Below, piece by piece: positions 7,707 to 15,342 of a DNA stretch of 64,000 bases. The notes under the pieces were generated by a model. The model saw only the letters and a program-made list of their open reading frames with translations. It was not told where the DNA came from and searched no databases. The stretch's first letter is position 1. Each line of letters begins with the position of its first letter. Source of the DNA: Candidatus Limivivens intestinipullorum (GTDB lineage Bacteria; Bacillota; Clostridia; Lachnospirales; Lachnospiraceae); contig DVIQ01000019.1 of assembly GCA_018711185.1 (NCBI GenBank), positions 1-64,000 on the forward strand. Reading direction: 5' to 3'. Both the position numbers and the translations under genes were made by a program.

Positions 7707-9329
7707 TCAGGCTTTGAGCAGCAGGCCGTTCTCTTCCGACAGAACGCAGTCGTTCCGGACGGTTAGTTTTCCGTTGACAAAGCAGTAGTCCAGACCGGAA
7801 GCCAGCTCCAGGGGAGCGGTATAATCCGCGTGATCACAAAAATGATCCGGGTCAAAGACATTCAGATCGGCGAAATACCCCTCTTTGATTTCTCCTCTTT
7901 CCTGGATTCCCATGCGGAGAGCGGGCATTTTTGTCATTTTCGCAATCGCCTTGGAGAGGGGAAGCAGCTTCCTTTTTACGGAAAAATCATGGAGAAAGTG
8001 AGGAAACGCGCCGAACATCCTCGGGTGCGGGCAGTCGGTATCCGCGTAGATCGCGTCGGAAATCAAAAGGCTGTAGGGCAGGACGGCTACGGTATCCACA
8101 TCTGCCGCATCCATGCTCTGGATAATTGCCGCCGCGGCGCCGTTTTCACTGACCAAAAGCTCTGCCAGTGCTGCCGCTTCGTCCCCTTGACAGCGTGTCC
8201 TGGCGATCTGCGTGATGTTCTGGCCAAGCAGAGGACGGTTTTCCTCACAGGAGACCGCGGAGAGAACGACACGGTCCAGACCAAGAGAAACAGCATAGTT
8301 GTCCCAGTCCGGAAAGGTCTGGCCAAGGAGTGACCGAAATTCCCGGAGGCCCGTCTCTGTCTGAAGCTTTTGGAGCGCCTGCCGGATATCGCCGTTTACA
8401 AACTGCGGGGGAACCAGAGACATAAGGGTCGTAGAACCGCAGTTATACGGATAAAAGTCGCAGGAAACATCCTGGCCGGCAGAGCGGGCGTCCTCAATCA
8501 GACGAATGGCTTTTCGCAGTGTGGTTCCCCAGTTGCGGATGCCGCAGGATTTAAAGTGACTGATTTCCAGGCGGCATCCCGCGATTTCGGCAATCTTCAG
8601 GACCTCTTCGATGCTTTTTACGAGACTGTCGCCTTCGCCCCTTATATGTGTGGTGAGAATACGGCCCTTCCGACCCAACGGTTTTAAGATTTCTCCCAGT
8701 TCTTCCGGGGTTTCCCAGCATTCCGGGAGATACATAAGACCGATGGATACGCCCAAGGCTCCCTGGGACAGAGCCGTCGAAATGATTTCCTGGCATTGCC
8801 GGATCTCCCGGAGGGTAAAGGGGGCATCGGAGAAGCCCTTTACGGCAATTCGGACAGCGCCCATGCCGATCATAGATCCCGTATTGACGGGCAGGGAAAC
8901 TTTTCCAAGGTCTTTCAGATAAGCTTCATAATTCACAATCTTTTTAAATGGGGCGATATCGCCGAGAACAGGCGCATAATAGCTTCGCATCTGGTCGGCG
9001 GCGGATGAATCAGGGTTTAAAGGGTACATGGAAATGCCGCAGTTTCCGGTGACAACAGAGGTAATGCCCTGACGCAGCAGGACGCTTCCGTAGCCTGGCC
9101 TGTTCTCGTTTTTGGGGAGAAGCGGCTCTTTGTCACAGTGCCGGTGAATATCGATAAAACCGGGCGTGACGGAAAGTCCGTCCAGGTTAAAAGAAACGGC
9201 GCTGCCTGAGACAGCCAAATCCCGGCCGATTTTCGCGATGCGGTCGCCGCGAATCAGAAGATCGGCAGTGTAGGGCTTACGCCCCGTACCATCATAAATT
9301 TGGCCTCCCTTTAATAGAATTTCATTCAT
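7707..9329 (-). CDS. N-acyl-D-amino-acid deacylase (D-aminoacylase), amidohydrolase family
   Basis: 540 residues. Amidohydrolase features are the N-terminal beta-sandwich, the HxH metal motif in GFIDIHRHCD (about residue 62), GNCGIS, HIRGEGD near residue 230 and ISHFK, in the order known for D-aminoacylases and related D-acylpeptide hydrolases. The reaction is release of D-amino acids from N-acyl-D-amino acids. No signal peptide, so cytoplasmic. AAAGGAG lies upstream of the ATG at 9329. It is divergent from the D-threonine-aldolase-type gene and near the DauR-type regulator, which supports a D-amino-acid role; exact substrate is unknown. Confidence 0.88.
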   Translation of the reverse strand: MNEILLKGGQIYDGTGRKPYTADLLIRGDRIAKIGRDLAVSGSAVSFNLDGLSVTPGFIDIHRHCDKEPLLPKNENRPGYGSVLLRQGITSVVTGNCGISMYPLNPDSSAADQMRSYYAPVLGDIAPFKKIVNYEAYLKDLGKVSLPVNTGSMIGMGAVRIAVKGFSDAPFTLREIRQCQEIISTALSQGALGVSIGLMYLPECWETPEELGEILKPLGRKGRILTTHIRGEGDSLVKSIEEVLKIAEIAGCRLEISHFKSCGIRNWGTTLRKAIRLIEDARSAGQDVSCDFYPYNCGSTTLMSLVPPQFVNGDIRQALQKLQTETGLREFRSLLGQTFPDWDNYAVSLGLDRVVLSAVSCEENRPLLGQNITQIARTRCQGDEAAALAELLVSENGAAAAIIQSMDAADVDTVAVLPYSLLISDAIYADTDCPHPRMFGAFPHFLHDFSVKRKLLPLSKAIAKMTKMPALRMGIQERGEIKEGYFADLNVFDPDHFCDHADYTAPLELASGLDYCFVNGKLTVRNDCVLSEENGLLLKA

Positions 9330-9371
9330 GGGGCAGAAGACTCCTTTCAGTACAAAAATTTTGTTAAAAAA

Positions 9372-9400
9372 ATTTTATCACTGACTAAACAAATTGTCAA
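9372..9400 (-). promoter_or_regulatory. Promoter of the D-aminoacylase gene
   Basis: Minus strand TTGACA (complement of 9395-9400) and TAAAAT (complement of 9372-9377), spacer 17 bases. Confidence 0.75.
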
Positions 9401-9406
9401 TTCTCA

Positions 9407-9435
9407 TTGAAGGGATTAAAAAAATATTGTATAAT
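9407..9435 (+). promoter_or_regulatory. Promoter of the D-threonine-aldolase-type gene
   Basis: TTGAAG at 9407-9412 and TATAAT at 9430-9435, spacer 17. It sits back to back with the minus-strand promoter at 9372-9400, so one regulator could control both. The leader to 9566 contains a small TTCGCGAA palindrome but nothing else recognised. Confidence 0.7.
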
Positions 9436-9566
9436 AGAGCAGCATATCACACCCGAACCATGCGCTTGCCGCGTGGCTGGGGGCCAGGAGATCCGGCTTC
9501 GCGAAGCGGACTCGAAACGCCTGCTGTTTGCGGCGTAAGAACAAGTAAGAGTATGGAGGTGCGGCT

Positions 9567-10682
9567 ATGGAATGGAGTTATCATTTTGAGGGAGAAGAGA
9601 GGGTTTTATCGCCTGCGCTGGTCTATTACGAGGAGATCCTTGCGGAAAACACCAGACGGGCGGTTTTGGAAGCGGGCGGGGCAAAAAGGCTTTGGCCCCA
9701 TATAAAAACACACAAATCTCCGGATCTTGTCCGGATGCTGGAAAATTTTGGAATCGAGCGCTTTAAATGCGCGACACTGGCCGAGGCGGAGATGGCCGCA
9801 AATGCCGGAGCCCGGCATATTTTGCTGGCTTATCCCCTGGTGGGACCGAATATCGGAGAGTATGTGAAACTGACATGCAGGTATCCGGAACAGACCTTCT
9901 GGGCGCTGGGGGATGATCTGGGTCAGCTTGCGGCCCTGGGGGAAACAGGACGGAAATACGGCAGGGAGATCCCTTTCCTGGTGGATGTAAATACGGGAAT
10001 GAACCGGACCGGCGTTCCTATGGACGCGGTTTTGGAATTTTACAAAAAAGCAAGCCGGATACCGGGGATTTCGGTAAAAGGTCTGCACTGCTATGACGGG
10101 GAACGCCATGAAAAGGAGTTTTCCCAGCGGCTGCGGCAGACGGAAAAGACGGCGGAATGGGTTTGGAAGAGTAAACAGGCTCTGACGGCGGACGGATTTT
10201 CCTTCGAGACGGCGGTGATGGGCGGAAGCCCCAGTTTCCCATGCTATGCCGGAATGATGAAGGAGGCCTATTTTTCGCCGGGAACCATTTTTGTTTATGA
10301 TGCAGGCTACCGGGAGCAGTTCCCGGATCTGCCCTATGTTCCGGGCGCGGCGGTAATGACCAGGGTGATCAGTCATCCGAAAGAAGGATATTTTACGCTG
10401 GACGCGGGATACAAAGCGATTTCAGCGGAGCAGGGGAAGCGCGGCTGTCTGGTGTCGTGTCCCCACGCCTGCGAGGCGTTCCAGAGCGAGGAGCACTGGA
10501 CGTTTCGCATGGAACCGGGTTATGAGAAGGAACGGCCGGAAATTGGTACGGTTCTGTATGTGATTCCCTGGCATATCTGTCCAACTACCGCGCTCTACGA
10601 TGAGATCTGTGTTGTGGCCGGGGGAAAACAAAAGGCAGTCTGGCCGGTGACGGCGCGGAAAAGAAAAGGAAAAAGAGGTTGA
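9567..10682 (+). CDS. D-threonine aldolase/D-serine dehydratase-type PLP enzyme
   Basis: 371 residues. Fold type III PLP enzyme of the DSD1/D-threonine aldolase group: N-terminal alanine-racemase-like barrel with the PLP lysine in PHIKTHKS (about residue 50), ending with the metal-site motif HICPTTALYDE (about 333). Such enzymes split D-threonine to glycine and acetaldehyde or dehydrate D-serine; which applies here cannot be decided. Position next to a D-aminoacylase suggests the products of that enzyme are its substrates. GGAGG precedes the ATG. The last codons overlap the -35 of the next promoter. Confidence 0.85.
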   Translation: MEWSYHFEGEERVLSPALVYYEEILAENTRRAVLEAGGAKRLWPHIKTHKSPDLVRMLENFGIERFKCATLAEAEMAANAGARHILLAYPLVGPNIGEYVKLTCRYPEQTFWALGDDLGQLAALGETGRKYGREIPFLVDVNTGMNRTGVPMDAVLEFYKKASRIPGISVKGLHCYDGERHEKEFSQRLRQTEKTAEWVWKSKQALTADGFSFETAVMGGSPSFPCYAGMMKEAYFSPGTIFVYDAGYREQFPDLPYVPGAAVMTRVISHPKEGYFTLDAGYKAISAEQGKRGCLVSCPHACEAFQSEEHWTFRMEPGYEKERPEIGTVLYVIPWHICPTTALYDEICVVAGGKQKAVWPVTARKRKGKRG

Positions 10683-10707
10683 CAGAACGCGGAAAGTGTG
10701 TTATAGA
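10679..10707 (+). promoter_or_regulatory. Promoter upstream of the permease remnant and fucosidase
   Basis: TTGACA at 10679-10684, overlapping the previous stop codon, and TATAGA at 10702-10707; spacer 17. Another TTGACA at 10771 lacks a good -10. Confidence 0.6.
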
Positions 10708-10792
10708 TAGAATATAAACAAATTGTTGAATCGCGATAAAACAAAAGGTTTATTTCTGAAGTGGAAAATGTTGACAAATTTATTTTGTACCG

Positions 10793-10897
10793 ATGATGGC
10801 CGGAGCCACAATTTCCGCGCTGCCGGTGATCCTCCTGTTTTTCTCGATGCAGAAGTACTTCCTGGAAGGCGTGGCGGTGGGAGCTGTGAAAGGATAA
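10793..10897 (+). pseudogene. Remnant of a carbohydrate ABC transporter permease (MalG-type C-terminus)
   Basis: The frame 10793-10897 reads MMAGATISALPVILLFF and ends EGVAVGAVKG, then stop. This is the characteristic end of MalG/UgpE-type sugar permeases (MAGAT, ALP, FF..Q..F..G...GAVKG). Only about 34 codons remain and nothing upstream continues the gene, so the rest of the permease, and presumably its transporter partners, were deleted. It ends 18 bases before the fucosidase start, the spacing expected if the two once formed an operon. Confidence 0.8.
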
Positions 10898-10915
10898 AGA
10901 GAGGAGAGAGTTCAA

Positions 10916-12229
10916 ATGAGCGATTTTTGTAAAGTCCCGGAAAAATTCCAGTGGTTCCGGGACGCAAAGTATGGCGTTTTTATTCATTGGGGGCCGTATG
11001 CCCGGTATGAGCGCGGCGAACAGGTTTTGTTCCGGGAACATTTGAACCAGCGGGAATACGAAGAAAATGCCAGGCAATGGAATCCGAAAAACTTTGACGC
11101 AGACGCCTGGGCGGACGTATTTGCCAGAGCCGGATTCCAATACGCGTGCCTTACCACAAGACACCATGACGGCTATTGTCTGTGGAATACGAAAACGACG
11201 GATTATAACAGTATGGTACAGACGGCGGGCAGGGATCTTGTGCGGGAATATACGGAGGCGGTGAGGAAACGCGGTCTTCGGGTGGGATTGTACTACTCCT
11301 GGTGCGACTGGCGGCAGCCGGTTTACTATGAAGGCCCCGGAAAGAACCCGGAGGGTTTTGAAAAAGTGAAGCGGATGATCTGGGAACAGTTAGACGAACT
11401 GATGACGAATTACGGAAAGATCGATTATCTGTTTTTTGACGGTACCTGGCCAAGATACGGGGATGAAATCGGAACCGAAGAGATTGTCGCTCATATCCGT
11501 ACTCTTCAGCCGGATATCCTTATTAATAACCGTCTGGGCTTTCGGGGAAATCAGGAAGAGATCGACAAATTCGGCGGACTGGAGGATGAAGGGGACTTTG
11601 GAACGCCGGAGCAGAACGTATTTCCACAGGACCGGATGTGGGAATCCTGCCAGACCTCCACTTGGCGCTGGTGGGGATATACGAAGAATGAGCGGTACAA
11701 AAGCAGCGACGAGATTCTGAAGCTCTTATGCGAAAGCGTATCGAAGGGCGGCAATATGATCCTGAATGTAGGGCCAAAGCCGGACGGGACACTTCCGGAA
11801 GAATTTACGGAACGGGCCTTGGCAGTAGGAAAATGGCTGAATACCTATGGAGAAGCAATCTATGGAACAGACGGAGGCGATCTGACAGAGTTCGCCACCT
11901 GCGGTTACCAGACAATGAAGGGAAACAATCTGTATCTGATTTTTTCTATTTGGAACGGCAGTCCCGTTCTGCGGCTTCCGGATATGACATCCAGGGCTGC
12001 AGAAGCGGTTCTCATGGGAAGAAAAGAACGTCTGACAGTGGAACAGAAGGGAACAACCCTGTACATTGGCGGATTGCCGGAGGATGCGGGCGAACCGCTG
12101 TTTCCTGTGATAAAAATTCAATTCGCAGAACGTCCCGGTACAACCTCCTGGGGAAAAGAGCGGCAGTGGCAGGGCGACCCTATGCGGATTGCCCGCTGGG
12201 CCAGGGGGGAAGAAACCGGAAATTTTTGA
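10916..12229 (+). CDS. Alpha-L-fucosidase, GH29 family
   Basis: 437 residues, single catalytic barrel of GH29. Visible motifs: FQWFRDAKYGVFIHWGPY at the N-terminus, TTRHHDGYCLW near residue 85, and YLFFDGTW with the likely nucleophile Asp175. The C-terminal part after about 340 is a short beta domain. No signal peptide, so it acts inside the cell on imported fucosylated sugars, which fits the sugar-permease remnant just upstream. GAGAGGAGAG precedes the ATG. Fucose-containing substrates suggest host mucin glycans, an inference from a gut lifestyle. Confidence 0.93.
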   Translation: MSDFCKVPEKFQWFRDAKYGVFIHWGPYARYERGEQVLFREHLNQREYEENARQWNPKNFDADAWADVFARAGFQYACLTTRHHDGYCLWNTKTTDYNSMVQTAGRDLVREYTEAVRKRGLRVGLYYSWCDWRQPVYYEGPGKNPEGFEKVKRMIWEQLDELMTNYGKIDYLFFDGTWPRYGDEIGTEEIVAHIRTLQPDILINNRLGFRGNQEEIDKFGGLEDEGDFGTPEQNVFPQDRMWESCQTSTWRWWGYTKNERYKSSDEILKLLCESVSKGGNMILNVGPKPDGTLPEEFTERALAVGKWLNTYGEAIYGTDGGDLTEFATCGYQTMKGNNLYLIFSIWNGSPVLRLPDMTSRAAEAVLMGRKERLTVEQKGTTLYIGGLPEDAGEPLFPVIKIQFAERPGTTSWGKERQWQGDPMRIARWARGEETGNF

Positions 12230-12231
12230 AA

Positions 12232-12290
12232 CGGTTCAGCTGCGGTTTGCGCGTGTGCTGCGCAGACCGTAAGAATGCGATTTACAAATC
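12232..12290 (-). repeat. Partial copy of the 134-bp element
   Basis: ACGGTTCAGC followed by TGCGCG/TGCTGCGCAGACCGTAAGAA and GCGATT matches the right end and third hairpin of the element in reverse orientation; the rest is missing. It lies between the fucosidase and RidA genes. Confidence 0.7.
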
Positions 12291-12313
12291 TTTAAACGAA
12301 AGGGCGAACTTTT

Positions 12314-12796
12314 ATGGATATTTATGAAAAAATGAAGGAACTTAATGTGAAACTGCCAAAACCGGCGCCAAAGGGAGGCGTATACAATGCCTGCCAACGC
12401 TTTAACGGCAATTTGATTTATGTATCCGGCTGCGGTCCGGTAATCGGAACGGAAACAGCCAGCGGGAAGCTCGGCAAAGAGTACACTGCAGAAGAAGGAA
12501 AGCGACTGGCAAGAAATTCTATGCTGAACGTATTGGCAGCTCTTCAGCAGGAAGTAGGCGATTTGAATAAAGTAGAAAAAGCGGTGAAAACCCTCGTGTT
12601 CGTAGCCAGCGACGATAGCTTTACCGAGCAGCCTGCGGTGGCAAATGGGGGGAGCGAGCTGCTGGCACAGCTTTTCGGTCAGGAGAAGGTGCCGGCCCGC
12701 TCCGCGATTGGAGTCAACGTTCTGCCGGGAAATATACCGGTAGAGACAGAAGCAATTTTTGAATTGAAGGAGAATCTGCAGGCCGAAGAACGGTAA
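12314..12796 (+). CDS. RidA/YjgF family protein
   Basis: 160 residues. C-terminal ARSAIGVNVLPGNIPVETEAIFEL is typical of the family, with the conserved Arg that binds the carboxylate. RidA proteins hydrolyse reactive enamine/imine intermediates released by PLP enzymes such as serine/threonine dehydratases. That matches the neighbouring D-threonine-aldolase/D-serine-dehydratase-type enzyme, so the two may work together. The protein belongs to the longer YjgF subgroup rather than canonical 125-residue RidA. AAAGGGCG precedes the ATG. Confidence 0.85.
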   Translation: MDIYEKMKELNVKLPKPAPKGGVYNACQRFNGNLIYVSGCGPVIGTETASGKLGKEYTAEEGKRLARNSMLNVLAALQQEVGDLNKVEKAVKTLVFVASDDSFTEQPAVANGGSELLAQLFGQEKVPARSAIGVNVLPGNIPVETEAIFELKENLQAEER

Positions 12797-12813
12797 TTTT
12801 TAAGGAAAACACC

Positions 12814-12852
12814 AGGCTGCCGTAGCGTAGTGACGTATGCGGCAGCCTTTTT
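12814..12852 (+). terminator. Terminator after the RidA-type gene
   Basis: AGGCTGCCG (12814-12822) pairs with CGGCAGCCT (12840-12848), followed by T residues. Confidence 0.8.
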
Positions 12853-12888
12853 GGATATGCAGACAAAGTAAAAGCGGAAAGGAAAAAT

Positions 12889-15246
12889 ATGAACAGGGAA
12901 TTTCAAAAGCAGCTTCAGGAATCTTTCTATGTGCATTATCCTTTAAAAGAGGAAGGAAAGAGCCTGGAGAAGAAAAATAAAAATAAGAAAGTCGAATTTT
13001 CTTCTCCTTTGTGGGATGGAAAGTCGATGGAAAATTGGAGCTTTGAAGGAGACGGGGAAGTCTGGGCAGAAAAAGGCGGGGAGCTCCATCTGCATACCTG
13101 GTCCAGGGCGGACCGGTGGCCTGGCACAGAAACCCGGGCCATGGATGCCGCTGCCGGCGCATATGCTACTTTTGGAAGCTATATTGCCAGGCTTCGCATT
13201 TCGGACAGAGAGCCGCCCCGTGGAAACCGCATCTTTTTTCGAATAAAACCGGAATGCGAGGGTTTGCGCAGCCCGATTATCCGGGTGGGCTTTGTCAATG
13301 ATGGAGCAGAAAAACTGCCGGATACCTATTCCAGAGAAGGGTTTCACGCAATGAATTTGGTCAATTACCAATGGAATGAGTGTGAATGGGAAATCGACTC
13401 GCTTCCCCATGATCGTATAACAGAACTGTCATTTGAAATTCACCGCTATGGAAAGGACGTGGCCACGGGAGATCATCTGCGCTTTGTTCTTTCTGATATC
13501 TGTATTCAGCAGGTGGAGCCAAATGTAGTTCACGGGTGGAAGTGCGCGGACAACTCGATTTCCTACGCAACTACAGGCTATTTGCCGAATGGAAGGAAAA
13601 CGGCGGTTTTAAATACCGACGCGGAGAAGTTTTCCCTTGTGAGGGCAGATTCAATGGAAACCGTGTATGAAGGCAGGCTAGAAGAGGCCGGACATCCGTT
13701 TAATCCCCTGAAAACAGCGGATTTTACACCTTTTACGGAAACGGGACGCTATCGGATTCAGGCGGGGAAAATCGTCACAGAACCTTTTGTGATCGCCTTT
13801 GATGTGTTTGATACGGCCTTGTGGAAACTGACGAATTTTCTGTATTGCGAGCGCTGCGGGTATCCGGTTCCGTGCTGCCACGGAACTTGCCATCAGGATG
13901 TCCTGGCGGAACATAAGGGGAAGAAGCTTTCCTTTTCCGGAGGCTGGCATGACGCGGCCGATGTGTCTCAGCAGACAGTACAGACGGCAGAGGTTCTGGA
14001 AGGACTGCTGTCCGCGGCTATGAAAACGAAGGATTCCATGCTTCGTCTCAGAATGATGGAAGAAGCTAACTGGGGACTGGATTTTATTCTGCGGATGCGA
14101 TTTGGGGACGGATACCGGGCTGCGAACGCCTCTATCCGGCGCTGGACGGATGGCATCCAGGGAAATATGGACGATTGGCATGCGGATGTAAACAACCGCA
14201 GCCTGGAGAATTTCCTTTTTGCCGCGGTGGAAGCGGGGGCCTCGGAGGCTTTCCGAAAGCTGGACCCGGAGCTGGCCTGGAAATGCCGGAAAACCGCGGA
14301 GGAGGATTTCGCGTTCGCACAGGAACGCTTCAACAGAGTGGGGGTGGAGCAACCGCATATGGAAGAGCATACCTCCAATGCCGGCAAGTCGCAGTACTAT
14401 GCGGCAGCCGCGTGGGCAGCCGCCAGGCTGTATCGTTATACAGGGAAGGAAATATATCGGGACGCGGCGGTGAGATACGCGGATCTTCTGGTGAAGTGCC
14501 AGGAACAGGGGGATGGCGGCCCTGCGGGCGGATATTTTTACCATGACGAGACAAAAAAGGTAATTGTCCATTTTTCGCATCAGTCCAGAGATTATCTGTT
14601 TGCTGTGGCGCTGCGTGAGGTCTGCGAAGCGTGCGCAGACTGCCGGGGAAGGAAAGCGTGGGAAAGCGCGCTGAACCTTCACGGAGCTTATTTGAAATAT
14701 CTGGCTTCATTTTCCAGCCCTTATGGAATGCTTCCGGCTGGTGTTTATCATATTTCTGAGGCGGAAAATCAGGGGGTTTTCGAAGTATTGCATCCGCAGA
14801 CAGACTTTTTTTCAAGGAAGGCAGATTATGTTTGCCAACTGAAAAACGGAATTGCTTTGGGCGAAGGCTATTATATAAGAATGTTTCCGGTATGGTTTTC
14901 TTTCCGTGGAAATTCCGCCATTATGTTGTCTATGGGAAAAGCGGCATCAGTGATTGGGGGTTATTTTCAGGATCGGGAGCTTTTGGATATTGCAGGAGAG
15001 CAGCTATATTGGATTTTGGGAAAAAATCCGTTCAGACAGTCGCTGATTTACGGAGAGGGAGAAAACTACAGCAGCCAGTACACTGCGCTTTTAGGGGAAA
15101 CGGTAGGAGAAATTCCCGTCGGTGTGCAGACCAGAGGAAATGAGGATATTCCATACTGGCCGCCTGCTGCTGTTGCGACCTATCGTGAGGTTTGGACAAC
15201 GCCTGCCGGCAGGTGGATGTGGATAGCCGCAGATTTGACGGCATAA
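12889..15246 (+). CDS. Glycoside hydrolase family 9 protein, cytoplasmic
   Basis: 785 residues. A beta-rich N-terminal region (about 35-205, possibly carbohydrate-binding) is followed by a cellulase-type Ig-like domain (about 215-310) and a GH9 (alpha/alpha)6 domain (about 318-780). The GH9 nucleophile-base motif appears as GGWHDAADVS instead of GGWYDAGD. A C-terminal PAAVATYREVWTTPAGRWMW occupies the place of the catalytic-acid segment. There is no signal peptide, unlike secreted cellulases, so it resembles intracellular GH9 enzymes that act on short imported oligosaccharides or beta-glucosaminides. Substrate unknown. It starts after AAAGGAAAA, 36 bases after the terminator tail, so its promoter is unclear. 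Confidence 0.82.
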   Translation: MNREFQKQLQESFYVHYPLKEEGKSLEKKNKNKKVEFSSPLWDGKSMENWSFEGDGEVWAEKGGELHLHTWSRADRWPGTETRAMDAAAGAYATFGSYIARLRISDREPPRGNRIFFRIKPECEGLRSPIIRVGFVNDGAEKLPDTYSREGFHAMNLVNYQWNECEWEIDSLPHDRITELSFEIHRYGKDVATGDHLRFVLSDICIQQVEPNVVHGWKCADNSISYATTGYLPNGRKTAVLNTDAEKFSLVRADSMETVYEGRLEEAGHPFNPLKTADFTPFTETGRYRIQAGKIVTEPFVIAFDVFDTALWKLTNFLYCERCGYPVPCCHGTCHQDVLAEHKGKKLSFSGGWHDAADVSQQTVQTAEVLEGLLSAAMKTKDSMLRLRMMEEANWGLDFILRMRFGDGYRAANASIRRWTDGIQGNMDDWHADVNNRSLENFLFAAVEAGASEAFRKLDPELAWKCRKTAEEDFAFAQERFNRVGVEQPHMEEHTSNAGKSQYYAAAAWAAARLYRYTGKEIYRDAAVRYADLLVKCQEQGDGGPAGGYFYHDETKKVIVHFSHQSRDYLFAVALREVCEACADCRGRKAWESALNLHGAYLKYLASFSSPYGMLPAGVYHISEAENQGVFEVLHPQTDFFSRKADYVCQLKNGIALGEGYYIRMFPVWFSFRGNSAIMLSMGKAASVIGGYFQDRELLDIAGEQLYWILGKNPFRQSLIYGEGENYSSQYTALLGETVGEIPVGVQTRGNEDIPYWPPAAVATYREVWTTPAGRWMWIAADLTA

Positions 15247-15272
15247 TGTTCTTTGTTAATTTTCTGTGTCCT

Positions 15273-15304
15273 TTAAGCTTCAGTTAAGGAAATGCGGATA
15301 TAAC
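15273..15304 (+). promoter_or_regulatory. Promoter with TTAAG direct repeats
   Basis: TTAAG at 15273-15277 and again at 15284-15288, 11 bases apart (one helical turn), just upstream of a TATAAC at 15299-15304. This spacing is typical of OmpR-family response regulator sites. A TATTAT at 15315-15320 is an alternative -10. Confidence 0.45.
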
Positions 15305-15342
15305 AGCCTTGTGATATTATTTAAGAAAGGAAAACTCTATTT

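Noticed and set aside
10771..10799. Second promoter at TTGACA 10771
   Set aside because: The position 17 bases downstream reads TGATGG, a poor -10, and lies within the permease remnant.
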